Origin: Desnuesiella massiliensis
Lineage (GTDB): Bacteria > Bacillota > Clostridia > Clostridiales > Clostridiaceae
Length of the DNA stretch: 64,000 nt
Reading direction: 5' to 3'
Assembly (NCBI RefSeq): GCF_001403615.1
Contig: NZ_LN879456.1
Location: 992,001-1,056,000, forward strand
Numbering within the stretch: the stretch's first letter is position 1; every line of letters begins with the position of its first letter. Position numbers and translations under genes: made by a program. This document shows positions 25,739 through 35,189 of the stretch, one piece after another. A model generated the notes under the pieces. That model saw only the letters and a list, made by a program, of their open reading frames with translations. It was not told the origin of the DNA and did not search any database.

Positions 25739-26767
25739 TTAATATATTACAAACTTTGGCACGTATATTTTATTAAATAAAACAAGACAATAATCATCAC
25801 TCATTCCTGCAATATAATCCGTTACCCCTCTATGAATACCTTCTTGTTCTACTATTTTCTTATATATATCTGGCATTTCTTCATAATGCTTTAAAAAGTA
25901 TTCATATACTTGAGAAAGCACAAATTTAGCCTTGTCTCTTTCTACTCTTAGTATAGGCCCTAAATAAATTTTTTTAAACATAAAACTTCTTAAATCGCCA
26001 ATAGCTTCCCCAATATGCTTACTCAAAGCTACTTCAAAAACTCCTTTTTCCAAATTAGCTAAGGTTGTATATATACAATCTTTAACTAAGGTATCAATTC
26101 TTTCACCATGAGTTTTACCTAAAGAATATAATAGCTCCATAGGAATATCTTCTTCCCTAAGTAATCCTGCCCTTATAGAATCATCAATATCATGATTTAC
26201 ATAAGCAATTTTATCGCTATATCTAACCACTTGACCTTCTAAGGTCATAGCTTTATGATTATTGTTAGAAAAACCACTATGATGCAGTATTCCATCCAAC
26301 ACCTCTTTTGTTAAATTAAGCCCATCTCCATTTCTTTCTATATATTTTAATACTCTCACACTATGTTCATTATGCTTAAAGCCACCAGGTAGGAGTTCAT
26401 TCAAAACCTCTTCTCCATTATGAGCAAAGGCCACATGGCCTATATCATGACCTAGCGCTATAGCTTCTAATAGATCCTCATTGAGTCCTATGCCTTTCCC
26501 AATGGTTTTAGCCACTTGAGCTACCTCTAAGGTATGAGTCAATCTTGTTCTATAATGATCTCCAGAAGTCTTTATATATACTTGAGTTTTATGCTTTAAT
26601 CTTCTAAAAGCTTTACTATGAATTATTCTATCTCTGTCAATCATATAACATGTCCTGACTTCATCTAATAATTCTTCTTTATCTCTTCCCTTAGTATTTT
26701 TTGATAATGCAGCCCCACTTATTAGAATTTTACCTTCATTGTTTTCAATCTTCTCTCTTATATTCAT
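25739..26767 (-). CDS. dgt: Deoxyguanosinetriphosphate triphosphohydrolase-like protein
   Basis: This HD-domain dNTPase family releases triphosphate from dNTPs. The 342-residue protein carries DRDRIIHSKAFRRLKHKTQV, HTLEVAQVAKTIG and the metal-binding ALGHDIGHVAFAHNGE, followed by a helical region with a later conserved YSDKIAYVNHDIDD. The start is ATG 26767, behind AGAGGTG. It is divergent from the cotS-like gene and precedes dnaG, a common clostridial order. Confidence 0.92.
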   Translation of the reverse strand: MNIREKIENNEGKILISGAALSKNTKGRDKEELLDEVRTCYMIDRDRIIHSKAFRRLKHKTQVYIKTSGDHYRTRLTHTLEVAQVAKTIGKGIGLNEDLLEAIALGHDIGHVAFAHNGEEVLNELLPGGFKHNEHSVRVLKYIERNGDGLNLTKEVLDGILHHSGFSNNNHKAMTLEGQVVRYSDKIAYVNHDIDDSIRAGLLREEDIPMELLYSLGKTHGERIDTLVKDCIYTTLANLEKGVFEVALSKHIGEAIGDLRSFMFKKIYLGPILRVERDKAKFVLSQVYEYFLKHYEEMPDIYKKIVEQEGIHRGVTDYIAGMSDDYCLVLFNKIYVPKFVIY

Positions 26768-26927
26768 GGAACTCACCTCTCTGCTATATAAATTCTATAT
26801 TAATAATAAAAAATCCTCTATGAGCAATAATAACATCATTTTATTTTTAAATTATTTGCAATAAATATGTATATTAATCTAAGATTTTTAATATTCTATA
26901 ATAAAGTCTTTAATAAGGAGTGTTATT

Positions 26928-27995
26928 ATGCCTTCCGTGGCTCAAAAATATGATAATTATGATTTATTTTTAGAAGATAATATAAAAAAATTAATATTAC
27001 CCTATTACAATTTGCAAAACTCTAGTGTTACACAAATAAAATTTAAAGATACAGAAAAGCAAAGAGCTGTTTATAAGATTGAATCTTCTAAAGGAACATT
27101 TTGTTTAAAGAAAGTATATTTTAATGCTAAAGAGTTGCTCTTTGTATATTCTGCCATAGAATGGTTATACAGAAATAATATTAATGTACCAAGATTGCTA
27201 CCCACAGTCAGCGGCAGCAGGTTTGTGGAGATAAATAATATGCTATTTATTCTCACTCCTTGGATTGATGGAGAAAAATGTAATTATGATAATATTAATA
27301 ATATTATAGATTCTGCTACTAACTTAGCCCATATGCATATTTCCACTAAAAGATTTATTCCTATTGAAGGTAGCTCCAAAAGATATGGTTTAGAAAATAT
27401 TCATACATCAACGCAAAAGCATTTTGAGCAATTGCTTACCTCTTCAAATATGGCCTTCATATACAAAGATAAATTTTCTAAAACCTTTCTACAAAATTTT
27501 GATACTAATATATACTTAGCAAAACTATCTCTCCAAGTTTCTTCTAGCATAAATATGAATAATTTAAAAGTGTCGCTTTGCCACGGAGATTATGTAAATA
27601 AAAATATTATATTTGAAAAAGATAATAAACTATGGGTTATTGACTTTGATAAATGCAAAATGGATTACTGCGTTCATGATATTTCTTATTTTTTAAGAAG
27701 ATTGTTAAAGAGAGATAATACAAAATGGGATTTAGAAATCGCTATAAATTCCCTAAATTCATATCATAGTATACATCCACTTTCTTTAGATGAATACAAA
27801 TATATATTAGTTTATTTAGCTTTTCCTCAAAAATATTGGAAGCTTTCAAGAGACTATTATAACAACATAAAGAAATGCAATAAGAATTCCTTTTGCAAAC
27901 TTTTGGATAAAGCGGTTTCAAAAAATGACTATCAGAAAGAATTTATTAATGCATTTAAAGACTATATTCAAAATAAGTTTAAGGCTCAGTTATAA
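26928..27995 (+). CDS. CotS-family spore coat kinase-like protein
   Basis: The 355-residue protein has the aminoglycoside phosphotransferase/kinase-like fold of the CotS/YutH/YtaA family. Evidence is the N-lobe lysine region (TFCLKKVYF), Brenner's motif LCHGDYVNKNIIFE and the DFD-type metal site VIDFDKCKMDYCVHDI. B. subtilis relatives are spore coat or spore-associated proteins. The SD is AAGGAGTG. It is one of few plus-strand genes and has a terminator shared with ppdK. Its substrate is unknown. Confidence 0.85.
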   Translation: MPSVAQKYDNYDLFLEDNIKKLILPYYNLQNSSVTQIKFKDTEKQRAVYKIESSKGTFCLKKVYFNAKELLFVYSAIEWLYRNNINVPRLLPTVSGSRFVEINNMLFILTPWIDGEKCNYDNINNIIDSATNLAHMHISTKRFIPIEGSSKRYGLENIHTSTQKHFEQLLTSSNMAFIYKDKFSKTFLQNFDTNIYLAKLSLQVSSSINMNNLKVSLCHGDYVNKNIIFEKDNKLWVIDFDKCKMDYCVHDISYFLRRLLKRDNTKWDLEIAINSLNSYHSIHPLSLDEYKYILVYLAFPQKYWKLSRDYYNNIKKCNKNSFCKLLDKAVSKNDYQKEFINAFKDYIQNKFKAQL

Positions 27996-28037
27996 GTTAA
28001 TATGTCACTTGCTTAACCAGGTAGCATATTTAAAATA

Positions 28038-28060
28038 AAAGTCACCATAAAGGTGACTTT
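28038..28060. terminator. Bidirectional terminator between the cotS-like gene and ppdK
   Basis: A 9-bp perfect stem (28038-28046 with 28052-28060) and a 5-base loop, with A-rich and T-rich flanks, lie between two convergent genes. Confidence 0.85.
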
Positions 28061-28077
28061 CATTTTATTTAGCGCTA

Positions 28078-30708
28078 TTATCTTTTATTATTTACTTGAG
28101 CTTGAGCAGCTGCAAGTCTTGCTACAGGTACTCTAAATGGTGAGCAAGATACATAGTTTAATCCTACATTATGGCAGAACTCAACTGAGGATGGATCTCC
28201 ACCATGCTCTCCACATATACCTAATTTAATATTTGGTCTAGTTACTTTACCCTTTTCAGCAGCCATTTTTACTAATTGTCCAACGCCTGTTTGGTCTAGT
28301 TTAGCAAATGGATCAAATTCATAAATCTTCTTCTCATAGTAGTCAGCTAAGAACTTAGCAGCATCGTCTCTTGAGAATCCAAAAGTCATTTGTGTTAAGT
28401 CGTTAGTTCCAAAGGAGAAGAATTCAGCTTCTTTAGCTATTTCATCAGCAGTTAAAGCTGCTCTTGGAATTTCTATCATTGTTCCAACTTGATATTGTAA
28501 TTCTACACCTTTTTCAGCCATTACTTCTTTTGCAGTTTTTACAACTACATCTTTAACAAATTTTAACTCTTTTATTTCTCCAACAAGTGGAATCATTATT
28601 TCTGGAACTATATCTAAGCCTTTATTTTGCTTAACTTCTATAGCAGCTTCGATAACAGCTCTTGTTTGCATTTCTGCTATTTCTGGGTAAGAAACTGCAA
28701 GACGGCATCCTCTATGACCCATCATTGGGTTAAACTCGTGTAGAGATTCAACAGTAGTTTTTATTTCTTCAAAAGTTAATCCCATTTCTTTAGCTAATGC
28801 TTCCATATCTTCAACTTCTGTTGGTAAGAACTCATGTAGTGGTGGATCCAAGAATCTTATAGTAACTGGTCTACCTTCCATAGCCTCGTAAATACCAGCA
28901 AAGTCTTCTCTTTGCATTGGTAATAATTTATCTAATGCTTTTCTTCTTTGCTCTTCATTTTTAGCAAGAATCATTTCTCTTACTGCAGCAATTCTGTCTT
29001 CAGCAAAGAACATATGCTCAGTTCTGCATAATCCAATACCTTCAGCACCAAATTTAACTGCTTGAGCAGCATCTCTTGGTGTGTCAGCATTTGTTCTTAC
29101 TTTTAATACTCTTATTTCATCGGCCCAAGCCATAAATGTTCCGAAATATCCAGTAATCTCTGGTTCTACTGTACCTATAGCTTCTCCGTATATGTTACCA
29201 GTAGTTCCATCGATAGAAATGTAGTCTTCAGAACCATAAACTTTTCCGCCTACTTCCATTGTCTTCTTTTCTTCATTTACTTTTAATTCTCCACAACCAG
29301 CTACGCAGCAAGTTCCCATTCCTCTAGCAACAACCGCAGCATGAGATGTCATTCCGCCTCTAACTGTTAATATTCCTTCAGCAGCTATCATACCTTCTAT
29401 ATCTTCTGGAGATGTTTCTAATCTTACAAGAACAACTTTTTCTCCCTTTTCATGTCTTTCTTTAGCTTCTTCAGCAGTAAAGCAGATTTTTCCGCATGCG
29501 GCTCCTGGAGATGCTGGAAGACCTTTTGCTATTGGAGTAGCACTTTTTAATTTAGCTGAATCAAAAGCTGGGTGTAATAAAGAATCTAATTGCTTTGGAT
29601 CAACTTTTAAAATTGCTTCTTCTTTTGAAAGCATTTCTTCTTCTACAAGGTTAACAGCTATTTTTAATGCAGCTTGAGCTGTTCTCTTACCATTTCTTGT
29701 TTGTAAGAAATATAACTTTCCTTCTTCAATAGTAAATTCCATGTCTTGCATGTCTCTATAATGATTTTCTAATGTGTTTACTATATTAACAAATTGATTG
29801 TATATTTCCGGCATATCTTGCTCTAGTTTTTCTATTGGTTCTGGAGTTCTTATTCCAGCAACAACGTCCTCTCCTTGAGCGTTCATTAGATATTCAGCAA
29901 ATATTTTCTTTTCTCCAGTAGAAGGATTTCTTGAGAAAGCAACTCCTGTTCCTGAAGTTTCTCCTTTATTTCCAAATACCATTTCTTGAACATTTACAGC
30001 TGTACCCCAGCTACTTGGTATATCATTTAATCTTCTGTAAACTATAGCTCTTGGATTATCCCAAGATCTAAATACAGCTGTTACTGATTCGATTAATTGC
30101 ATCTTTGGATCTGATGGGAATTCTTCTCCCTTTTCCTTTTTATAGTGCTCTTTAAATAAAGCAACTAATTTTTTTAGATCATCAGCATCTAAGTCTGTAT
30201 CCAACTTAACGCCTTTTTCTTCTTTCATCTTATCCATAATCTCTTCAAAAGTTCTCTTTTCAACGTCCATTACAACGTCAGCAAACATTTGAATAAATCT
30301 TCTATAAGAATCATAAGCAAATCTTGGATTTCCAGTTAACTTAGCCATAGCTTCTACTGTTTCATCATTTAAACCAAGGTTTAATATAGTATCCATCATT
30401 CCAGGCATAGAAGCTCTAGCACCTGATCTTACTGATACTAATAATGGACTTTCAGTGCTTCCAAATTTTTTGCCTGAAATAGTTTCTAATTCAGCCATTT
30501 TTCCATATATTTGGTCAATAACTTCTTGAGCTATAACCTTTCCATCATCATAATACTTGTTGCAAGCTTCTGTTGTTACAGTAAAACCTTGTGGTACTGG
30601 AATACCTAAACTTGTCATTTCAGCAAGGTTAGCGCCTTTTCCACCAAGAAGGTTTTTCATTGATGCATCGCCTTCGCTAAAAAGGTATACATATTTATTC
30701 TTCTCCAT
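28078..30708 (-). CDS. ppdK: Pyruvate, phosphate dikinase
   Basis: PpdK interconverts pyruvate, ATP and phosphate with PEP, AMP and pyrophosphate, giving clostridia an alternative to pyruvate kinase. The 876 residues include the N-terminal ATP-grasp region (LGGKGANLAEM), the swivelling domain with the phosphohistidine motif GGMTSHAAVVARGMG (equivalent to His455 of the C. symbiosum enzyme), and the TIM barrel ending GLNYVSCSPFRVP with the catalytic Cys. The SD is GGAGGAG. The upstream gene is a CcpN-type regulator, as expected. Confidence 0.98.
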   Translation of the reverse strand: MEKNKYVYLFSEGDASMKNLLGGKGANLAEMTSLGIPVPQGFTVTTEACNKYYDDGKVIAQEVIDQIYGKMAELETISGKKFGSTESPLLVSVRSGARASMPGMMDTILNLGLNDETVEAMAKLTGNPRFAYDSYRRFIQMFADVVMDVEKRTFEEIMDKMKEEKGVKLDTDLDADDLKKLVALFKEHYKKEKGEEFPSDPKMQLIESVTAVFRSWDNPRAIVYRRLNDIPSSWGTAVNVQEMVFGNKGETSGTGVAFSRNPSTGEKKIFAEYLMNAQGEDVVAGIRTPEPIEKLEQDMPEIYNQFVNIVNTLENHYRDMQDMEFTIEEGKLYFLQTRNGKRTAQAALKIAVNLVEEEMLSKEEAILKVDPKQLDSLLHPAFDSAKLKSATPIAKGLPASPGAACGKICFTAEEAKERHEKGEKVVLVRLETSPEDIEGMIAAEGILTVRGGMTSHAAVVARGMGTCCVAGCGELKVNEEKKTMEVGGKVYGSEDYISIDGTTGNIYGEAIGTVEPEITGYFGTFMAWADEIRVLKVRTNADTPRDAAQAVKFGAEGIGLCRTEHMFFAEDRIAAVREMILAKNEEQRRKALDKLLPMQREDFAGIYEAMEGRPVTIRFLDPPLHEFLPTEVEDMEALAKEMGLTFEEIKTTVESLHEFNPMMGHRGCRLAVSYPEIAEMQTRAVIEAAIEVKQNKGLDIVPEIMIPLVGEIKELKFVKDVVVKTAKEVMAEKGVELQYQVGTMIEIPRAALTADEIAKEAEFFSFGTNDLTQMTFGFSRDDAAKFLADYYEKKIYEFDPFAKLDQTGVGQLVKMAAEKGKVTRPNIKLGICGEHGGDPSSVEFCHNVGLNYVSCSPFRVPVARLAAAQAQVNNKR

Positions 30709-30742
30709 GTTAACACTCCTCCGATTGTATTTTGTGTATATG

Positions 30743-30770
30743 CTAACGGGACAAATTAAGTCCCGGTTAG
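30743..30770 (-). promoter_or_regulatory. Hairpin in the ccpN-ppdK gap
   Basis: A GC-rich inverted repeat (30743-30752 with 30760-30770, one bulged base) fills the gap. No U-run follows it on the minus strand, so it is more likely an RNA-stability element or operator than a terminator. Its relation to CcpN binding is unknown. Confidence 0.4.
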
Positions 30771-30782
30771 AGCGACTTTGTC

Positions 30783-31424
30783 CTATTTGTTTTCTCCTAG
30801 ATCAACAAATAGTTTAGTTATGTTTGTCTTAGATACTTTCCCTATAATTTTCAATATTTCTTTGTTGTCTTCAAAACTTCTTTCAACTACAGGTAAACTA
30901 TCTACTTCATGGTCTATTATTCTTTGAGCTACTAAATAGGCGCTATCGTCCTTTTCAACAAAAACAATGTTAGGCATTCTAGTCATTATTATGCCCACCG
31001 GCACTTTATGAATATCAGTGCCTCCTATTGCAATCTTAAGAAAATCTTTTCTTGAAACTGCCCCAGTTAATACTGACTTGTTTTCTACAAAAAGAGTTCC
31101 TACATCGTTCAAAAAAAGATGCACAATAGCATCATATACAGTAGTCTCTTCACTTACTACTACGGGCTTTGACATAATGTCCTTTACTTTAATGTCTATA
31201 ATGTAATCATATACTATACTGTGAGAGGGTTTTTTTGAATATATGTATCCAACCTTTGGTCTAGCTTCTAAAATTCCTGTCATAGTCAAAATGGCTAAAT
31301 CTGGTCTTAAGGCTGCCCTAGTCACTCCAAGCTTAGATGCCAATGCTTCACTAGTAATCGGCTGACCTTCTTTAACCAAGCGTATGATTTCTTCTTGCCT
31401 TGGTGATAGTTTTATCGTGCTCAC
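30783..31424 (-). CDS. ccpN: CcpN-type regulator with HTH and two CBS domains
   Basis: The 213-residue protein joins an N-terminal winged helix (about 5-60; TSEALASKLGVTRAALRPDLA) to a pair of CBS domains (about 75-205; DIMSKPVVVSEETTVYDAIV and ASRKDF-like blocks). In B. subtilis CcpN represses gluconeogenic genes in response to ATP/ADP, and the next gene encodes a PPDK/PPS regulator. Here it sits directly before ppdK, suggesting PEP-node control. The start is GTG with an SD almost touching it. A TATAAT lies at 31486-31491. Confidence 0.88.
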   Translation of the reverse strand: MSTIKLSPRQEEIIRLVKEGQPITSEALASKLGVTRAALRPDLAILTMTGILEARPKVGYIYSKKPSHSIVYDYIIDIKVKDIMSKPVVVSEETTVYDAIVHLFLNDVGTLFVENKSVLTGAVSRKDFLKIAIGGTDIHKVPVGIIMTRMPNIVFVEKDDSAYLVAQRIIDHEVDSLPVVERSFEDNKEILKIIGKVSKTNITKLFVDLGENK

Positions 31425-31576
31425 CCTCTTTCATAATATATGCATAAATGTACAAGGAATACTTTACATTCCAAATACTAAATATATTATACACGAATTT
31501 TTAAAATTAGTACACTATATTTATTCAAAATTAGCTTGTTTTTATAAAATATTCCTTGTTATTATTACAGCTTTCC

Positions 31577-32182
31577 TTAAGATTCCTTATTTTCTTCTGA
31601 AGCATCGTCTATATTGTCAAATTTTACAGTATATTTATAAACAGGTTCATCACTATTTATAATCTCATTTTGTTTTATTTTACTTTTAACATCCGAGGTC
31701 ACATCATTTATCTTCTCTTTCATCTCACTAGTGATATCAACAAATTTGTCTTTTGCAACCTCTACTGAATTCTTAATAATTTTGTTTACCACTTCCACAG
31801 TACCGTCATTCTTAGTTATTTCTATAGTTAATCTTGTCACTACTGCAGTTAATATTCCTAAAGCTATTAATGGTGGCCAAACTATAGCAACCACTCCAGC
31901 AGCAATACCTGCATTAACTGGAATATCTACTATTACTCTCTCATCTTTCTTTATTCTTATTCTTGTTACATTGCCCTTTTTAACTACTTCTTTTAGCCAA
32001 CCCATTAAATCCTCTGCAGTAGTATAAATTCCTTTTTTGCTGCATTCACAGGTCTGCTCAATGTAGATCAAAGCATCTACTACATCTCCTCCGCAGGCCT
32101 CTAAAGCTTCTTTAGCCTTAGCGTAAGATACACCGGTTCTTTCTTTTATGATATCTACCTTTTCTAGAGTAATATCAATCAT
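31577..32182 (-). CDS. DUF4342 protein with UBA-like N-terminus
   Basis: The 201-residue protein begins with a UBA/TS-N-like helix set (ITLEKVDIIKERTGVSYAKA, about 1-45) of the kind that recognises helical hairpins. A soluble region follows, then two hydrophobic stretches (about 95-130), and finally a charged tail that may form a coiled coil (about 150-200). It matches the DUF4342 family as I know it; its function is unknown. I chose ATG 32182 after GGAGG. It overlaps the recO stop by 8 bp and so is probably translationally coupled. Confidence 0.7.
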   Translation of the reverse strand: MIDITLEKVDIIKERTGVSYAKAKEALEACGGDVVDALIYIEQTCECSKKGIYTTAEDLMGWLKEVVKKGNVTRIRIKKDERVIVDIPVNAGIAAGVVAIVWPPLIALGILTAVVTRLTIEITKNDGTVEVVNKIIKNSVEVAKDKFVDITSEMKEKINDVTSDVKSKIKQNEIINSDEPVYKYTVKFDNIDDASEENKES

Positions 32183-32930
32183 CTTTTTTTCCTCCTTTAA
32201 ATATTTCAAGCATTTCCAAACTTTTAGGTTTTCTTGAGTAATTAGAAGCTATTATAAATGAATTAATTTTATTCATTTCACTTTTTACACTATGGTTAAG
32301 ATTTAGCCTATAGACTTTTTCTATAGGTAATGAATTTAAAAACTTCAAGGCGTTATAAGTACCTTTATCTATATAAATGCCCCTATTTTTTTCACATTCA
32401 TCGCAAATACCACCATAATAATTAAAACTTATAAAGTTAGAGGTATTTATTCTTTTTTTACATATAGAGCAGCTATCTAGATCTAAACCGTAACCAGTAG
32501 CTCTTAATACTTTTAATTCAAAGGCTCTTACAAGAAGTTCATAATCTACTGCATCTGTATTCATTAAGTATAAACAAGAAACAAAATCCTTAAAAAGCTC
32601 TCTATTACTTTCTTCTTCTTGTATGCATATATCTATTAATTCACAAAGATAAGTAGAATAAGTCAGTTTCTCTAAATCATTTAACAATCCTTGAAGAGAA
32701 TTTATTATCTTTCCTTCACTTAAAGTAAATAAGTTTCTTCCTTTGAAAACTATATATTCTCCAAAGCATAAAGGAAGAGTTATAGAAAGATACTTACTCT
32801 TACTTTTCTTAGCACCTTTAGCAATAGTAGTTATTTTTCCTAGTTTTTCAGTATATAGCCAAACTAGTTTATCATTTTCTTTAAAATCTTGAGTTTTTAA
32901 TACTACAGCATTAGTTTTGAAAGTTGACAG
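32175..32930 (-). CDS. recO: DNA repair protein RecO, apparently with CTG start
   Basis: RecO works with RecR to load RecA at gaps. The frame reaches 251 residues, the usual length, and the N-terminal part (STFKTNAVVLKTQDFKEND) matches the family OB fold. Two CxxC pairs (CSIC and CDEC, about 150-175) form the zinc site. Upstream of this N-terminus the frame has no ATG, GTG or TTG before the TAA stop. The only plausible start is CTG 32930, 8 bp after AGGGG. Starting at the internal ATG (32687) would remove the OB domain. Confidence 0.85.
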   Translation of the reverse strand: MSTFKTNAVVLKTQDFKENDKLVWLYTEKLGKITTIAKGAKKSKSKYLSITLPLCFGEYIVFKGRNLFTLSEGKIINSLQGLLNDLEKLTYSTYLCELIDICIQEEESNRELFKDFVSCLYLMNTDAVDYELLVRAFELKVLRATGYGLDLDSCSICKKRINTSNFISFNYYGGICDECEKNRGIYIDKGTYNALKFLNSLPIEKVYRLNLNHSVKSEMNKINSFIIASNYSRKPKSLEMLEIFKGGKKDD

Positions 32931-32967
32931 AAGACCATCCCCTAAATATTATTCCTCTAATAAACTT

Positions 32968-33858
32968 TTACTTTTTTATTTTATATCCTAATTCTTTTAA
33001 AAATAATGGATTATCTCTCCATTCTTTCCTAACCTTTACCCATATTTTTAAATTGACTTTGGATTGAAGGAATTTTTCTATGTCAGCTTTAGCATAATCA
33101 TTTATCCTCTTTAAAGTTTTTCCTTCTTTGCCGATAATTATGCCTTTATGTGAATCTTTTTCACATAGCATATCTACTTCTATATTATAAACGCCGTTAT
33201 CATTTTTTTTCATCAATATTATATCTACAGCTATTCCATGAGGAACTTCTTCACTTAGAGTCCTTAAAGCCTTCTCACGAATTATTTCAGAAACTATAAA
33301 CTTCTCTTGAACATCTGTAATCATATCCTCTGGATAATATTTAGGCCCTTCTGGCATGTGATTTATCATAAGATCAATAAGTCTTTCAGTATTTTTTCCC
33401 TTCAAAGCTGATATGGGAATTATCTCCTTAAAATTAAAGTGTTTTGAATAATTTATAAGAGTATTAGCTATTCTCTCTTCTGTTACTTCATCGATTTTAT
33501 TTAACACCAAGAACACTGGAACATCATACTCTCTAAGTTGCTCTAAAATAAAGGCATCTCCTTTTCCTACCTCTCCCTCTGGAGTAGTAAGGAATAATAT
33601 CAAGTCTACATCTCTTATAGAATCCTTAGCTACCTTTACCATATATTCTCCCAGCTTATGCCTTGGTTTATGCATACCTGGAGTATCCACGAAAACTATC
33701 TGATAGTCTTCTCCATTTAAAATTGTTTGTATATTATTTCTTGTAGTCTGTGGCTTATTAGATACTATAGAAAGCTTTTCTCCCATAATATGATTAGTAA
33801 GCGTAGATTTTCCTACATTAGGTCTGCCTATAATTGTAACAAATCCTGATTTATGCAT
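32968..33858 (-). CDS. era: GTPase Era
   Basis: Era is a GTPase that binds 16S rRNA near its 3' end and helps 30S maturation. The 296-residue protein shows G1 GRPNVGKST, G3 DTPGMHKP, G4 NKID, and a C-terminal KH domain (about 200-280) with GKEGKTLKRI. The start has a strong SD (AAGGAGG). It lies between cdd and recO, as in B. subtilis. Confidence 0.98.
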   Translation of the reverse strand: MHKSGFVTIIGRPNVGKSTLTNHIMGEKLSIVSNKPQTTRNNIQTILNGEDYQIVFVDTPGMHKPRHKLGEYMVKVAKDSIRDVDLILFLTTPEGEVGKGDAFILEQLREYDVPVFLVLNKIDEVTEERIANTLINYSKHFNFKEIIPISALKGKNTERLIDLMINHMPEGPKYYPEDMITDVQEKFIVSEIIREKALRTLSEEVPHGIAVDIILMKKNDNGVYNIEVDMLCEKDSHKGIIIGKEGKTLKRINDYAKADIEKFLQSKVNLKIWVKVRKEWRDNPLFLKELGYKIKK

Positions 33859-33867
33859 GAATCCTCC

Positions 33868-34269
33868 TTATTTCCCCAAATCTCTTTTCGTGAAAGAGCC
33901 AGGTAAAATATCATGTAATTTCTTAACTATATAATCTTCTTTGTTTTTAATTAAGATTATATCAATATTCTCATCTTCTGCAAATTCTACAATAACTTGC
34001 CTGCAAATACCGCAAGGATAAGTATGTGTACTCGGATCACCTATCACTGCTACAGCAGTAATAGTATTATGCCCTTCTGACACGGCTTTAAATATAGCAG
34101 TTCTTTCTGCACAATTTGTTGCTCCAAAAGATGCATTTTCAATATTGCATCCTGAAAAAATCTTTCCTTCTTTAGTTAAAACAGCAGCACCTACTTTAAA
34201 ATTAGAATAGGGAACGTAAGCTTTTTCTCTGGCAGTAATAGCACATTCTATTAATTTATCATAACTCAT
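33868..34269 (-). CDS. cdd: Cytidine deaminase
   Basis: Cdd deaminates cytidine and deoxycytidine in pyrimidine salvage. The 133-residue tetrameric type has CNIENASFG, the zinc-binding CAE in NCAERTA, and PCGICRQV. I chose ATG 34269 (MSYDKLIECA), 9 bp after GGAGG, rather than an upstream ATG whose extension would include that SD. It lies 9 bp ahead of era. Confidence 0.96.
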   Translation of the reverse strand: MSYDKLIECAITAREKAYVPYSNFKVGAAVLTKEGKIFSGCNIENASFGATNCAERTAIFKAVSEGHNTITAVAVIGDPSTHTYPCGICRQVIVEFAEDENIDIILIKNKEDYIVKKLHDILPGSFTKRDLGK

Positions 34270-34389
34270 AGGAATATACCTCCAAAGTCTAAAAATTCCA
34301 AGCATAGGTTCTCTAAAATAACTTGAAGACACCTAAATCTTGTATAACAATTATAGCACTATTTATAAGCATTTCAATACTTATTCAAA

Positions 34390-35088
34390 TCAGCTAAATA
34401 TTTTAAATATAAAAATAGTTAAAAGGGTACCAAATATTCCTCCAAAGATCACCTCTAAAATTGAATGAACTTCAGAATCAACCCTGCTTTGTGCCACTAT
34501 AAAGGCAAGTAAATAGCTTAATACCATGGAAATAGGTTCTTCTGTTATTAACGCAATAGTAGTAGCTATGGAAAAAGCTATAGCACTATGACCACTAGGC
34601 ATTCCTCCTTTTAAAGGAGTTCCTTCTCCATATATAGCTTTTACAATTATAGTAGCAATTATAACCATAATAAGTACTATAAATATCATATAAGGATCCG
34701 ATTTTTTAATTTTTGATATAGTGGAAAAGGTGGCAGAGGTTAGCTTATCCCAAAAGATGATATAGGCTACTATTAAAGCATTTATAGCAGTGACAAGTAC
34801 AGCTCCTGCAGCAGTATTTTTAGCTATTTTAGCTAAAGGATGATAATAATTTGTAGTAGCGTCAATAGCACTTTCTATAGCTGTATTTATAAGCTCTGCT
34901 ACTATAACCATGGTGATAGTAATAGTTATTATAAGCAATTCAATTTTACTTAAATCATAGAAAAAGCAAGCTGCTAGCACTATTAAAGTTGCAATCATAT
35001 GTATCTTCATATTTCTTTGGGTTCTTACAGAATATATTATTCCCTCTATGGCATAATTAAAACTATCGATTAGTTTCCTCATCTTCAT
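34390..35088 (-). CDS. dgkA: DgkA-PAP2 fusion membrane protein
   Basis: The 232-residue protein joins two lipid enzymes. The first 115 residues are a diacylglycerol/undecaprenol kinase of the DgkA type (VAELINTAIESAID). The second half is a PAP2 phosphatase-like domain, with PSGHSAIAFS and SRVDSEVHSILEV; the last motif has Glu where Asp is usual after the His. It has about six membrane helices. The combination suggests linked phosphorylation and dephosphorylation of a lipid, but that is inference. The SD is AGGAGGTG. Confidence 0.9.
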   Translation of the reverse strand: MKMRKLIDSFNYAIEGIIYSVRTQRNMKIHMIATLIVLAACFFYDLSKIELLIITITITMVIVAELINTAIESAIDATTNYYHPLAKIAKNTAAGAVLVTAINALIVAYIIFWDKLTSATFSTISKIKKSDPYMIFIVLIMVIIATIIVKAIYGEGTPLKGGMPSGHSAIAFSIATTIALITEEPISMVLSYLLAFIVAQSRVDSEVHSILEVIFGGIFGTLLTIFIFKIFS

Positions 35089-35131
35089 AGAAGCACCTCC
35101 TTAAGTTATTAGTTTTCTATTTAAAAAAATA

Positions 35132-35176
35132 ATCAGTATACAAAAGACTTATTTTCACAAACTTTTGTATGCTGAT
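35132..35176 (-). terminator. Terminator between ybeY and dgkA
   Basis: The 15-base arms (35132-35146 and 35162-35176) pair with a single mismatch around a 15-base loop. On the minus strand the hairpin is followed by TATTTTTTT. Confidence 0.7.
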
Positions 35177-35189
35177 AATTAATATATTT

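Noticed and set aside
32687..32930. Possible frameshift or truncation in recO
   Set aside because: The frame is open and well matched up to the expected N-terminus; only the start codon is unusual, so a CTG start is simpler than a broken gene.
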